NCBI GenBank assembly: GCA_963718755.1
Contig: OY970376.1
Location: forward strand, 868,001 to 932,000
Direction of reading: 5' to 3'
Source: VRUE01 sp963718755
GTDB lineage: Bacteria; Actinomycetota; Thermoleophilia; Solirubrobacterales; 70-9
Length of the DNA stretch: 64,000 nt
Shown here in pieces: positions 48,930 through 58,169 of this stretch. Every line of letters starts with the position of its first letter. The stretch's first letter is position 1. Made by a program: the position numbers and the translations under genes. The notes under the pieces were generated by a model. The model had not been told where the DNA came from. It did no database searches and saw only the letters and a program-made list of their open reading frames with translations.

Positions 48930-49927
48930 CACTCCTCCAGCAGTTCCTTCTGGCTGAGCCAGTAGAGCAAGCCGAGGGAGGGCAGGACGAGCAGCACCGC
49001 GACCCCGAAGACGATCAGCACCGCGTCGAGGGTCGGCCCGGGCGCAGCTGCCTCGCCGATCTTCAGCGAGGTCGGCAGCAGGTAGGGGAATTGGGCGACG
49101 CCCCAGCCCCAGATGACCGCGACGACGGCGCCGACGGCGAGCGGGCGCAGGCCGCGCCGGCCGCGGCTGAGCAGAAGGCCGAGGACCCCAAAGCCACAGA
49201 GTGCCGAGACGATCACCAGCGGCAGGCCCTCCACGATCAGCCGCTCGTAGGCGTAGCGGGCTTCGCCGTGCATGGCGACCAGACCGGCGACGGCGAAGGC
49301 ACCGGCGACGAGGCCGGCGCCCATCGCGCGACTGGCGAAGTAGCCCTCCATCTCCTTGTCGCCGGCGCGATGGGAATCGACGACAAGGAAGATCGCCGCG
49401 AGGTAGGCGCCGGTGGCGACGAAGAGGGCGCCGGTCAGCAGCGGCAGCGGTGCCAGCCAGCTCGAGAAGGCGCCGCCGTTGCCCTCCGGGGGAACGTTGC
49501 CGGCGGCAATCGCACCCACCACCGCACCCATGAAAAACGGCGTCAGCACCGAGGAGATGGCGAACGCCGCCCCCATCGCGCGGCGGTAGGAGAGCCGCTG
49601 GACGGACTTGCGGAAGGCAAAGCCGGCACCGCGCAGGACGATCCCGACGGCCGCCAGGGCGATCGGCACGTACAGCGTCGACATGATCGCCGCGAAGGCC
49701 TCCGGGAAGGCGGTCCAGAGGACGACGAGGATGAAGATCAGCCAGACGTGGTTGGCCTCCCAAACGGGGGTCAGCGAATGCTGGATCCGCTCCCGCGGCC
49801 GCGCGCCACGCTCAGCGTCGCCCGCGATCAGGTCCCAGAGGCCGCCGCCGAAGTCAGCGCCGCCGAAGATCGCGTAGAGCGTCGCCCCCGTCCACAGAAT
49901 CGCCGCGGCAACGTCGGCCTTGGTCAC
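48929..49927 (-). CDS. cydB: Cytochrome bd ubiquinol oxidase subunit II
   Basis: 332 residues, normal CydB size. VAAAILWTGATLYAIFGGADFGGGLWDLIAG with the GGADFGGG quinol-oxidase motif, HSLTPVWEANHVWLIFILVVLWTAFPEAFA and several further TM helices match the family. It pairs with CydA to bind the haem b595/d site and reduces oxygen to water with high affinity. The GTG start overlaps the cydA TGA. Its ribosome-binding G-run (GGGGGGGGAG) is next to the palindrome at 49939-49983. Confidence 0.93.
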   Translation of the reverse strand: MTKADVAAAILWTGATLYAIFGGADFGGGLWDLIAGDAERGARPRERIQHSLTPVWEANHVWLIFILVVLWTAFPEAFAAIMSTLYVPIALAAVGIVLRGAGFAFRKSVQRLSYRRAMGAAFAISSVLTPFFMGAVVGAIAAGNVPPEGNGGAFSSWLAPLPLLTGALFVATGAYLAAIFLVVDSHRAGDKEMEGYFASRAMGAGLVAGAFAVAGLVAMHGEARYAYERLIVEGLPLVIVSALCGFGVLGLLLSRGRRGLRPLAVGAVVAVIWGWGVAQFPYLLPTSLKIGEAAAPGPTLDAVLIVFGVAVLLVLPSLGLLYWLSQKELLEE

Positions 49928-51360
49928 GGCGCTCCCCCCCCTGGCGACTTAGCCCCCTTGTCTCGGGGGCTAAGTCGCCAGGGTGCCGCCTGGGGGCCGT
50001 AGGGGACTTCGGACTCGTCGGCTTCGTCCTGCTCGCGCCAGCGCCGCGACATCGCCCTCAGCACCAGCACGGCGCCGGTACCCAGACCGGCGTAGAGGAT
50101 GAGCACGCCGGCGAAGGCGAACCAGATCCCCTCCGCCTCGGTCACCGCTTCGGAGGTGCGCATGTAGCCCTGCACGATCCAGGGCTGCCGACCGACCTCG
50201 GTGACGATCCAGCCGCACCACATGGCGACAATCGCGGCTGCGCCGGAGACCGCGACGGCGCGCAGGAACCAGGGCGTGCGCGGAATATCGCGCCGCCGCC
50301 ACCAAACGAAAGCCAGCCAGGCCCCCAGCCCCAGCAGCGCCGTGCCGATCCCGACCATCGCGTCGAAGGAGAGGTGGAGCAGCGTGTTGGCGGGTGGGCG
50401 CTCGTCCGCCGGGATGTCCTCCAGCCCGATCACCTTGGTGTCTGCGCTAAAGCCGACCAGAAACGAGTCGAGATCCGGGATTCCAATCGCCCACTTGACC
50501 CCGTCGTCGGTGCAGACCCCACCGACATACTCGGTCTGGTGCGTACCGGTCTCCTGGATGCACTCGAAGCCGGCGAACTTGGCCGGCTGGTGGTCGGCGA
50601 CTTCGCGCGCCGCGGTGTCACCGACGAAGATCTGGATCGGGGTGACGATGCAGGCGATCGTGAGCGGGATCAGCATCCCGAGGCGGTGCAGGCGGTCGCG
50701 TCGGCCGCGCAGCATCCCGACCGCGTAGATCGAGGCGACGAGGAAGCCGGCGACCATGTAGGCGGCGAGGAGCATGTGCGGGACCTCGTAGTGCCAGGCC
50801 GGGTTGAACAGCACCTGCAGCGGCTCGGTATCGACGACCTTGCCGCCGGCGTCGAGGGTGAAGCCCTGCGGCTGGTTCATCCAGGCGTTGGCGGCGACCA
50901 CCGAGAAGGCGCCGCCGATTCCGGTGATCACCATCGGCACTCCGGACCAGAAGTGGGCCCAGCCGCTCAGTCGCTTCCAGCCGTAGATGTAGATCGCGAG
51001 GAAGATCGCCTCGACGAAGAAGAAGATCCCCTCGATCGCGAAGGCGATCCCGAAGGCGTCGCCGAAGCGCGCCATGAACTCCGGCCAGAGCAGGCCGAAC
51101 TCGAAGCTGAGCACGGTGCCGGTTACGGCGCCGACGGCGAAGGTGACCGCCATCGCTTTCGACCAGCGGCGGGCCAACCGCATCGCGTCCTCGTCGCCCC
51201 GTTTCAGGCCCAGCCAGTTGGCGGTGAGGATGATCGCCGGCAGGGCTACTCCGAGACAGGCGAGGACGATGTGGAAGGCCAGCGTGAAGGCCATCAGCTC
51301 GCGCGCGGCGAGCAGGTTCGACTCCGACGCCGCAAACGGAAGGGCGTCGAGGCCTGGCAC
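49924..51360 (-). CDS. cydA: Cytochrome bd ubiquinol oxidase subunit I
   Basis: 478 residues. ELMAFTLAFHIVLACLGVALPA (haem b595 His near the N-terminus), GTVLSFEFGLLWPEFMARFGDAFG, YIYGWKRLSGWAHFWSG, WHYEVPHMLLAAYMV and GRQPWIVQGYMRTSEAVT are the characteristic CydA blocks. The Q-loop (DHQPAKFAGFECIQET) is the short form usual in Gram-positives. The last 18 residues (WRLSPRDKGAKSPGGGAP) are encoded by a perfect palindrome and are not part of the fold. GTG start, 3 bp after the pgi stop. Confidence 0.94.
   Translation of the reverse strand: MPGLDALPFAASESNLLAARELMAFTLAFHIVLACLGVALPAIILTANWLGLKRGDEDAMRLARRWSKAMAVTFAVGAVTGTVLSFEFGLLWPEFMARFGDAFGIAFAIEGIFFFVEAIFLAIYIYGWKRLSGWAHFWSGVPMVITGIGGAFSVVAANAWMNQPQGFTLDAGGKVVDTEPLQVLFNPAWHYEVPHMLLAAYMVAGFLVASIYAVGMLRGRRDRLHRLGMLIPLTIACIVTPIQIFVGDTAAREVADHQPAKFAGFECIQETGTHQTEYVGGVCTDDGVKWAIGIPDLDSFLVGFSADTKVIGLEDIPADERPPANTLLHLSFDAMVGIGTALLGLGAWLAFVWWRRRDIPRTPWFLRAVAVSGAAAIVAMWCGWIVTEVGRQPWIVQGYMRTSEAVTEAEGIWFAFAGVLILYAGLGTGAVLVLRAMSRRWREQDEADESEVPYGPQAAPWRLSPRDKGAKSPGGGAP
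49939..49983. repeat. 45-bp palindromic element forming the CydA C-terminus
   Basis: 19-bp perfect arms, 49939-49957 (CCCTGGCGACTTAGCCCCC) and 49965-49983, with a 7-nt loop TTGTCTC. It is translated in frame as the CydA tail and ends 11 bp before the cydB GTG, so the hairpin sits where cydB ribosomes load. Confidence 0.87.
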
Positions 51361-51363
51361 GAC

Positions 51364-53058
51364 CTACTCCAACGGCCCCGCGGGCGGGCGACCGGGATCC
51401 TGCGACAGACGAGCCTGGCGGTAGCGGCGGATCAGTGCGCTGGTCGAGCTGTCGTGGGAGAGCTCGGGCTCCTCGCTCGCCTGCAGCTCGGGAATGATCT
51501 GCTTGGCCAGCACCTTGCCCAGCTCGACCCCCCACTGGTCGAAGGAATCGATCCCCCACACGGTTCCCTGGGTGAAGGTGCTGTGCTCGTAGAGGGCGAC
51601 GAGGCTGCCGAGCGTGAACGGGTCGAGTCGCTCGGCGAGGATCGTGTTGGTGGGCCGGTTGCCCTCCATGACCCGGTGCGGGACGACGTGCTCCGGGGTC
51701 CCCTCCGCCCGCACCTGCTCCTCGGTTTTGCCGAAGGCGAGCGCCTGGGTCTGGGCGAAGACGTTGGACATCAGGATGTCGTGGTGATCGCCGAGCGGGT
51801 TGTTGCTCTGCATGAAGCCGATGAAGTCGCAGGGCACCAGCCCCGTCCCCTGGTGGATCAGTTGGTAGAAGGAGTGCTGTCCGTTGGTGCCCGGCTCCCC
51901 CCAGAAGATCGCGCCGGTGTCGTAGTCGACGCAGGCGCCCTCGAGGGTGACGTGCTTGCCGTTGGACTCCATCGTCAGCTGCTGCAGGTAGGCGGGGAAG
52001 CGGTGCAGGTACTGGTCGTAGGGCAGCACCGCGCAGGTCTGGGCGCCGAAGAAATTGCCGTACCAGACCGAAAGCAGACCCATCAGCATCGGCAGGTTGC
52101 CGGCCTGCGGGGTCTCGCGGAAGTGCTCGTCCATCGCGTGGAAGCCGGCCAGCATCTCGGCGAACTGAGCCGGTCCGATCGCCAGCATGGTCGAGAGCCC
52201 GATCGCCGAGTCCATCGAGTAGCGGCCGCCGACCCAGTCCCAGAAGCCAAACATGTTCTCGGTGTCGATGCCGAACTTCGCCACTTCCTCGGCGTTGGTC
52301 GAGACCGCGACGAAGTGCTTGGCGACCGCCGCCTCCTCGCCGCGCAGCCCGGCCAGCAGCCATTCGCGGGCGGTGCGGGCGTTGGTCATCGTCTCCAGCG
52401 TCGTGAAGGTCTTCGAGGAGATCACGAACAGCGTCTCGGCCGGGTCGAGGTCGCGGGTCTTCTCGACGAAATCGGTGCCGTCGACGTTGGAGACGAAGCG
52501 GAAGGTCATCTCGCGCTGGCTGAAGTGGCGCAGCGCCTCGTAAGCCATGACCGGACCGAGGTCGGAGCCGCCGATGCCGATGTTGACGACGTTGCGAATC
52601 AGCTTGCCGGTGTGACCGGTCCAGGCGCCCGAGCGGACCCGCTCGGAGAAGTCGGCCATACGGTCGAGCGTCTCGTGCACCTCCCGCACCACGTCCACCC
52701 CATCGACGATCAGCGAGCGCTCGCGCGGCATCCGCAGCGCCACGTGGAGCGCGGGACGATCCTCGGAGACGTTGATGTGCTCGCCGACGAACATCGCTTC
52801 GCGGCGCGCCTCGACGCCGCGCTCGCGGGCCAACTGACCCAGCATGATCAACGCCTCGTCGGTTACGAGATTCTTCGAGAAGTCGAGGTGGAGGCCGGCG
52901 CCGTCGACGACCAGCCGCTCGCCACGATCTGGGTCGGAAGCGAAGAGCTCGCGCAGGTGCGTGCCGGCGATCTGGGCGTGGTGGCGCTCGAGCGCTGACC
53001 AGGCCTCTCCCGAGCGCAACGGGGGTGCCGCGTCGCTCACACCCGAGACATCGCTCAC
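51364..53058 (-). CDS. pgi: Glucose-6-phosphate isomerase
   Basis: 564 residues from GTG 53058, which overlaps the tal stop (GTGA). The sugar-phosphate site is NVVNIGIGGSDLGPVMAYEALRH; PGI signatures are DFSKNLVTDE, SSKTFTTLETMTNA, WDWVGGRYSMDSAIGL and GTVWGIDSFDQWGVELGK, including the C-terminal catalytic Lys block. It interconverts glucose-6-P and fructose-6-P. In this operon it links the non-oxidative pentose phosphate branch to glycolysis. Confidence 0.94.
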   Translation of the reverse strand: MSDVSGVSDAAPPLRSGEAWSALERHHAQIAGTHLRELFASDPDRGERLVVDGAGLHLDFSKNLVTDEALIMLGQLARERGVEARREAMFVGEHINVSEDRPALHVALRMPRERSLIVDGVDVVREVHETLDRMADFSERVRSGAWTGHTGKLIRNVVNIGIGGSDLGPVMAYEALRHFSQREMTFRFVSNVDGTDFVEKTRDLDPAETLFVISSKTFTTLETMTNARTAREWLLAGLRGEEAAVAKHFVAVSTNAEEVAKFGIDTENMFGFWDWVGGRYSMDSAIGLSTMLAIGPAQFAEMLAGFHAMDEHFRETPQAGNLPMLMGLLSVWYGNFFGAQTCAVLPYDQYLHRFPAYLQQLTMESNGKHVTLEGACVDYDTGAIFWGEPGTNGQHSFYQLIHQGTGLVPCDFIGFMQSNNPLGDHHDILMSNVFAQTQALAFGKTEEQVRAEGTPEHVVPHRVMEGNRPTNTILAERLDPFTLGSLVALYEHSTFTQGTVWGIDSFDQWGVELGKVLAKQIIPELQASEEPELSHDSSTSALIRRYRQARLSQDPGRPPAGPLE

Positions 53059-54155
53059 GCCCGCGCTCCGAGCTGCGACTCGATCGTCTGCAGCATCTCG
53101 TCCCACGACTTGGCGAAGCTCGCCTTACCCTCCTCCTGCAGGCGCTCGGCGAGCGCATCGACGTCGACCCCGGCCTGTGCGAACTCCGCCAGGACCTCCT
53201 CGGCGTCGCCGCCGTCGGCGGGAACGAGGTCGCCGACGTCGCCATGGTCGGCGAAGGCGTGCAGCGTCGGCTCCGGCATCGTGTTGACGGTGAGTGGCGA
53301 GGCGAAGCCCTCGATGTAGAGGACGTCGGAGGCTTCGGGATCCTTGGTGCCGGTACTCGCCCAGAGCAGTCGCTGCGGTCGCGCCCCCTCGTTCATCAGC
53401 CTCTGCATGCGCTGTGAGTCGAGCAGCTCGCGGTAGACACGGTAGGCCCGGAAACCGATCGCCAGTCCGAGCCTGTTGCGCAGCTCCTCGGGCACTTCGT
53501 CGGCGACGGCCACATCCCAGCGGCTCATGAAGATCGAGGCGACCGAGGCAACGTCGGGGCTGAGCCCAGCCTCGATCCGTCGTTCGATCCCCCGCATATA
53601 GGCATCAGCCGCAGCGAGGTACTGCTTGTCGTCGAACAGCAGGGTTACGTTGATCGGAATACCGGCGTAGATCGACTCCTCGATCGCCTTCCGTCCGGCC
53701 TCGGTGCCGGGAATCTTGATGAAGAGGTTGTCGCGCTCAGCCTTGGCGTGGAGCTCGGCCGCCTCCTCGATGGTCGCCTCGGCATCGTCGGCGATCAGGG
53801 GCGAGACCTCGAGCGAGGCGAAGCCGTCGACACCGGCGGTGCGCTCGTGGACCGGGGCGAAGAGGTTGGTGGCGTCGCGCAGGTCGGCAAGCGCCAGCTC
53901 GAAGAAGATCCGCTCCGTGGGAGTGGCGCCGATCCCCTCCTCGGGGATGGTGCTGTTGCTGAGCTCGGCGATCTGCTGGTCGTAGGCGTCGCCGCCTGAG
54001 ATCGCCTTGTCGAAGATCGTCGGGTTGGAGGTGAGGCCGGTGACCGAGAGCTCCTCGATGTAGCCCTGCAGAGTGCCGTCGGCCAGCATCGTTCGGGTGA
54101 TGTTGTCGAGCCACAGACTCTGGCCCAGCTCGTGCAGTTTTGCGGTCGCCTTCAT
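53055..54155 (-). CDS. tal: Transaldolase
   Basis: 366 residues, the longer actinobacterial class. SLWLDNITRTMLADGTLQGYIEELSVTGLTSNPTIFDKAI and the Schiff-base lysine K148 in RDNLFIKIPGTEAG are diagnostic, with PINVTLLFDDKQY and LRNRLGLAIGFRAYRVYRELL. It transfers a three-carbon unit between sedoheptulose-7-P and glyceraldehyde-3-P. The ATG overlaps the tkt TGA (ATGA), so translation is coupled. Confidence 0.95.
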   Translation of the reverse strand: MKATAKLHELGQSLWLDNITRTMLADGTLQGYIEELSVTGLTSNPTIFDKAISGGDAYDQQIAELSNSTIPEEGIGATPTERIFFELALADLRDATNLFAPVHERTAGVDGFASLEVSPLIADDAEATIEEAAELHAKAERDNLFIKIPGTEAGRKAIEESIYAGIPINVTLLFDDKQYLAAADAYMRGIERRIEAGLSPDVASVASIFMSRWDVAVADEVPEELRNRLGLAIGFRAYRVYRELLDSQRMQRLMNEGARPQRLLWASTGTKDPEASDVLYIEGFASPLTVNTMPEPTLHAFADHGDVGDLVPADGGDAEEVLAEFAQAGVDVDALAERLQEEGKASFAKSWDEMLQTIESQLGARA

Positions 54156-56182
54156 GAGAGCAGCTCCTTTGCGGCTTCGGCCACCCGGTCGGGGGTGAAG
54201 CCAAACTTGTCTTGAACGTCCTTCAGCGGCGCTGAGGTACCAAACGTGTGCATGCCTATCTTGACGCCGCCTGGCCCCACGTAGTGGTCCCAGCCAAGGG
54301 TCGAGGCCTCCTCGACCGAGACGCGCGCAGTAACGCTCGGCGGCAGTACTTCATTCCGGTACCCGTCGTCCTGGCGGTCGAACAGCTCCCAGCAGGGCAG
54401 GCTGACGACGCGCGAGCGGATCCCCTCGCTGCTCAGCTCCTCATGCGCGGCGAGGACCAGCGCCACCTCGCTACCGGTTGCGATCAGGATCAGCTCCGGG
54501 TCGCCGCCATCGGCGTCGGCAAGCACGTACCCTCCGCGCCGCAGCCCTTCAGCCGAGGCGTACTTGGAGCGGTCGAGGATCGGCACGTTCTGGCGGGTGA
54601 GGACGAGCGCGACCGGCTGGTGGGTGCGATCCATTGCCACCCGCCAGGCCTCGGCGACCTCGTTTGCATCGGCGGGACGGATCACGTCGAGGCCGGGAAT
54701 CGCCCGCAGCGAGGCCAACTGCTCGACCGGCTGGTGGGTCGGGCCGTCCTCGCCGAGCCCGATCGAGTCGTGGGTGAAGACGTGGATAACCGGCAGCTCC
54801 ATCAGCGCCGAGAGGCGGATCGCCGGGCGGGCGTAGTCGGAGAAGGTGAGGTAGGTCGACCAGAGCGGCCGCAGCTTGGAGAGCGAGAGGCCGTTGGAGA
54901 TCGCCGCCGACTCGTGCTCCCGGATCCCGTAGTGGAGCTGGCGGCCGTCGTAGGCGCCAGGCTCGAAGTCAACCGCGCCGTCGATCCCAAGGCGGACCGA
55001 GGTCGAGTCGGTGAGGTCAGCCGAGCCGGCGAGCAGCCAGGGCACGCGTTCGGCGATCGCGTTCTCGACCTGATTCGACGCCTTGCGCGTGGCGAGTCCC
55101 TTCTCGTCGGCCTCGAAGCTGGGGATTCCGGCGTCCCAGCCCTCGGGCAGAGCGCGCCTTTGCATCGCCTCGATCTCGGCGGCCAAATCAGCGTCGTACC
55201 CGGCGAACTTCTCCTGCCAATCGGCGTGGAGTTCGGCGCCGCGCTTGCCGACGCCGGCGGCGAAGTGCTCCTTGACGCCCTCGGGGACAAGGAACTGAGC
55301 ATCCTCGGGCCAACCGTAGGCGCGCTTGGTCTCCTGCACCTCCTTTTCGCCAAGCGGCTCACCGTGGGCGGCGGCGGTGTCCTGCTTATGCGGCGAACCC
55401 CAGCCGATGTGGGAGTCGACGATGATCAGGGTCGGCCGCCCCGCCTCCCCCTTGAACTCCTCGAAGGCCCGGCTGAGCAGCTCCATGTCATTGGCGTCGC
55501 CAACGCGGGTGACGTTCCAGCCGTAGCCCATGAAGCGGGCGGCGGCATCATCCTCATAGGCAATCCGGGTCTTGCCATCGATCGTGATGTGGTTGTTGTC
55601 GTAGATCCAGCAGAGGTTGTCGAGCTTCTGGTGACCGGCAATCGAGGCCGCTTCGTTGGAGACGCCCTCCATCAGGCAACCGTCGCCGGCGATTGCGTAG
55701 ACGTCGAAGTCGAACAGCTCGGCGCCGTAGCGGGCGCCCTGCCACTTGGAGGCAATCGCCATCCCAACCGAGGTTGCGATCCCCTGCCCGAGCGGGCCGG
55801 TGGTCGTCTCCACGCCCGAGGTCCAGCGGTACTCCGGGTGACCGGGGGCGCGCGAGTCGAGCTGGCGGAAGCTCTCGATGTCCTCGAGGGAGACCGCCGG
55901 CCGGCCGACCACCTCGTAGTCCGGTTCGACCGCCTGCACATCGGCCAGGTGGAGCAACGCGTAGAGCAGCATCGAGGCGTGGCCGGCAGAGAGCACGAAG
56001 CGGTCGCGACCCGGCCAAACCGGGTCGGCTGGGTCGAAGCGGAGAAACCGCTGCCAGAGCGTGTAGGCGACCGGGGCCATCGCCATCGGCGTCCCCGGGT
56101 GGCCCGAGTTGGCCTTCTCGATCGCGTCGATCGACAGCGTGCGGATCGTGTTGATGCAGAGCTGGTCGATGTCCTGCGTCAT
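54152..56182 (-). CDS. tkt: Transketolase
   Basis: 676 residues. Thiamine-diphosphate and substrate motifs: INTIRTLSIDAIEKANSGHPGTPMAMAP, ITTxGPLGQGIATSVGMAIA-type segment (TTGPLGQGIATSVGMAIASK), YAIAGDGCLMEGVSNEAASIAGHQKLDNLCWIYDNNHITIDG (GDG...N cofactor fold) and IHVFTHDSIGLGEDGPTHQPVEQLASLRAIP. It moves two-carbon units in the pentose phosphate pathway. It is the first gene of the six-gene minus-strand operon tkt-tal-pgi-cydA-cydB-HAD. Confidence 0.96.
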   Translation of the reverse strand: MTQDIDQLCINTIRTLSIDAIEKANSGHPGTPMAMAPVAYTLWQRFLRFDPADPVWPGRDRFVLSAGHASMLLYALLHLADVQAVEPDYEVVGRPAVSLEDIESFRQLDSRAPGHPEYRWTSGVETTTGPLGQGIATSVGMAIASKWQGARYGAELFDFDVYAIAGDGCLMEGVSNEAASIAGHQKLDNLCWIYDNNHITIDGKTRIAYEDDAAARFMGYGWNVTRVGDANDMELLSRAFEEFKGEAGRPTLIIVDSHIGWGSPHKQDTAAAHGEPLGEKEVQETKRAYGWPEDAQFLVPEGVKEHFAAGVGKRGAELHADWQEKFAGYDADLAAEIEAMQRRALPEGWDAGIPSFEADEKGLATRKASNQVENAIAERVPWLLAGSADLTDSTSVRLGIDGAVDFEPGAYDGRQLHYGIREHESAAISNGLSLSKLRPLWSTYLTFSDYARPAIRLSALMELPVIHVFTHDSIGLGEDGPTHQPVEQLASLRAIPGLDVIRPADANEVAEAWRVAMDRTHQPVALVLTRQNVPILDRSKYASAEGLRRGGYVLADADGGDPELILIATGSEVALVLAAHEELSSEGIRSRVVSLPCWELFDRQDDGYRNEVLPPSVTARVSVEEASTLGWDHYVGPGGVKIGMHTFGTSAPLKDVQDKFGFTPDRVAEAAKELLS

Positions 56183-56208
56183 GCGGGGCCCTCGATCCTA
56201 TTCCTCTT

Positions 56209-56259
56209 CGCCGACGGGCCTCAAAGCGTCCTATACGTCCACTTTGAGGCCCGTCGGCG
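56209..56259. repeat. 51-bp palindromic element between tkt and the kinase gene
   Basis: 18-bp perfect arms, 56209-56226 (CGCCGACGGGCCTCAAAG) and 56242-56259, around a 15-nt loop CGTCCTATACGTCCA. It lies upstream of the tkt start and directly after the kinase stop on the same strand. It could terminate the kinase transcript and shape the tkt leader. Confidence 0.85.
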
Positions 56260-56260
56260 G

Positions 56261-58078
56261 TCAGGGATCTATGCGGGTGACGGTCCCGTCGCCGTTGTTG
56301 GCGACCCAGACCGCTTCGCCGCCGACGGCGATCGCGCCGGGCTTGGGGCCGACGGAAACCGGCCCGCCGACAACCTCACCACTTTCGATCTCGATCCGGC
56401 TGACGCTGCCGTCGGCCGAGTTTGCGACCCAGACCGTGCTGGTGCCGGCGTCGATCCCGCCCGGGCGGGCGCCGACTGAGATCGGGTCACCAAATATCGC
56501 CCGGATCGACGGATCGACCCGGGTCACGGTTTCGGAGCGACTGTTCGCGACCCAGACGAGGCCGCCGCCGACGGTTACGCCCGCCGGACCGCGGCCGACG
56601 CGAATCGGCGCAGCCGCCGTGGCGGTTGCCCGATCGATGCGGCGAACCGTCCCGGTCGTCGCGCTACTCACCCAGACGGCACCAGCGCCGGCGGCGAGCC
56701 GCAGCGGCGCCGCGTGAGGCGCGATGCCGCGCTTGAAGACCTGCTCCCCCGCTGGATTGATCGCGGTCACCCCGGCACCGTCTTCGTCGGCGACCCAGAT
56801 CCGGCCACCGCCGAAGACGATCGCGGCGGGCCTGCCACCAACGGGGATACGCGCGGTCACGCGCTCGATCGGGTCGATGCGCAAGACGACGCCGGTACGG
56901 GGGTTCGAGACCCAGACCGAACCGGCGCCGATCGCGACGCCAGAGACGCCCCGCCCGATCCGCAGCCTCGAGCGCACCTGGGTGGTCTCGGGGTCGATCG
57001 CGGAGAGGGTTCCGTCTGCCGCGCTCGTCACCCAGACGGTTTCCGGGCCAACGGCGAGGCGCAGAGGCGGGTCTCCGACCGCGATCGGCCCCGAGACGGA
57101 GGCTCCATCGTCGCCGCCGAGAAACGAGACGGCAAGGACGATCGTGGCCACAGCAGCCAGCCCGGCAAGAAACCAAGCCAGGAAAGCGGTGGCCATTGGA
57201 CGTCGCCGGCGACTGAGACGCCCGCCTTCGCCGGCTGAGTCGCCGTCGAGCTGCAGCGTCGGCCGATCGGGCATTTCGGAGAGGACCTGGGTCGCCGCGG
57301 GCGTCGCGCCCTGGCGCTCGCGCGCCGCCACGATCAGCTCGCCGGCGGTCGCGTAACGCTCGGCCGGGTCCCTGGAAACCGCGCGTTCGATCACGGCGTC
57401 GAGGCCCTGCGGCATCTCCGGCTCCACGTCGCCCGCACGGCGCGCGTAGGGCACCACCCCGGTCACCGACTCATATAGAACGCAGCCGAGCGAGTAGACG
57501 TCGGTGGCAGGGCCGACGTGCTCGCCGCGCCACTGCTCGGGCGACATGTATTCGACCGTGCCGACGACCGAGGTGCCGCTGAGCACACCGCTGTCGTCAA
57601 GCGCCTTGGCGAGGCCGAAGTCGGTCAGGTAGGCGCGCTCGCCCTCGAGCAGGATGTTGTGCGGCTTGACGTCGCGGTGGACGATGCCGGCGGCGTGGGC
57701 GGCGTCGAGAGCGTCGGCGACCTGCCCGAGCAGGGCGACCGCCTCCGTCGGCGGCAGCGGGCCGCCGGCTTCGATCCGTTTCCTCAGGTCGCCGCCGGAG
57801 ACCAGCCGCATCGCGACGATCAACTCGCCCTCCTCCTCGCGAGCATCGAGAACCGGGACGACCGCGGGGTGGTCGAGGCGGGCGGCGAGCCGCGACTCGC
57901 GCAGAAAACGGTCGCGGAAGGCCTCGTCGCCGGCAAACTGGCGAGCGATCACCTTCAGCGCTACCGGTCGGTCAAGAGCGAGATGGGTCGCCCGGTAGAC
58001 GACCCCCATCCCACCGCGCGCAATCAGCGCATCGAGCCGGTAGCCGGCGAGGGTCGAGCCTATAGCCGGATCCGCCAC
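56261..58078 (-). CDS. Transmembrane Ser/Thr protein kinase with extracellular beta-propeller
   Basis: 605 residues. The kinase domain (1-270) is complete: glycine loop ARGGMGVVY, catalytic K42 (VALKVI), HRDVKPHN with D136, DFG at 153-155 and APE-like SPEQW. One TM helix lies near 300-320 (AFLAWFLAGLAAVATIVLAVSFL). The extracellular part has about seven roughly 40-residue blades of the type VWVANSADGSVSRID, an NHL/YVTN propeller, a sensor layout like PknD. A likely target is the FHA protein at 59380-59964. Confidence 0.9.
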   Translation of the reverse strand: MADPAIGSTLAGYRLDALIARGGMGVVYRATHLALDRPVALKVIARQFAGDEAFRDRFLRESRLAARLDHPAVVPVLDAREEEGELIVAMRLVSGGDLRKRIEAGGPLPPTEAVALLGQVADALDAAHAAGIVHRDVKPHNILLEGERAYLTDFGLAKALDDSGVLSGTSVVGTVEYMSPEQWRGEHVGPATDVYSLGCVLYESVTGVVPYARRAGDVEPEMPQGLDAVIERAVSRDPAERYATAGELIVAARERQGATPAATQVLSEMPDRPTLQLDGDSAGEGGRLSRRRRPMATAFLAWFLAGLAAVATIVLAVSFLGGDDGASVSGPIAVGDPPLRLAVGPETVWVTSAADGTLSAIDPETTQVRSRLRIGRGVSGVAIGAGSVWVSNPRTGVVLRIDPIERVTARIPVGGRPAAIVFGGGRIWVADEDGAGVTAINPAGEQVFKRGIAPHAAPLRLAAGAGAVWVSSATTGTVRRIDRATATAAAPIRVGRGPAGVTVGGGLVWVANSRSETVTRVDPSIRAIFGDPISVGARPGGIDAGTSTVWVANSADGSVSRIEIESGEVVGGPVSVGPKPGAIAVGGEAVWVANNGDGTVTRIDP

Positions 58079-58104
58079 ACGGCGGTTATATCGCCGCCGA
58101 GGGC

Positions 58105-58156
58105 GGACGTGCCGGTGGAGGAGTGCCCATATGGACCTCTACGCACCGGCACGTCC
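58105..58156. repeat. 52-bp palindromic element, copy 2
   Basis: Perfect 13-bp ends GGACGTGCCGGTG (58105-58117) and complement (58144-58156), a partially paired interior (GAGG/CCTC) and the loop GTGCCCATATGGAC. Same length and termini as the copies at 44102 and 59978. It lies in the gap between the kinase start and the TolB-like gene stop (both minus strand). Confidence 0.87.
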
Positions 58157-58169
58157 TATCGGCTCGCGA

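Noticed and set aside
50374..52998. Very long plus-strand open frame opposite cydA/pgi (and similar ones opposite tkt and dcd)
   Set aside because: High-GC third positions keep antisense frames open; the translations are low-complexity and the minus-strand genes are unmistakable.
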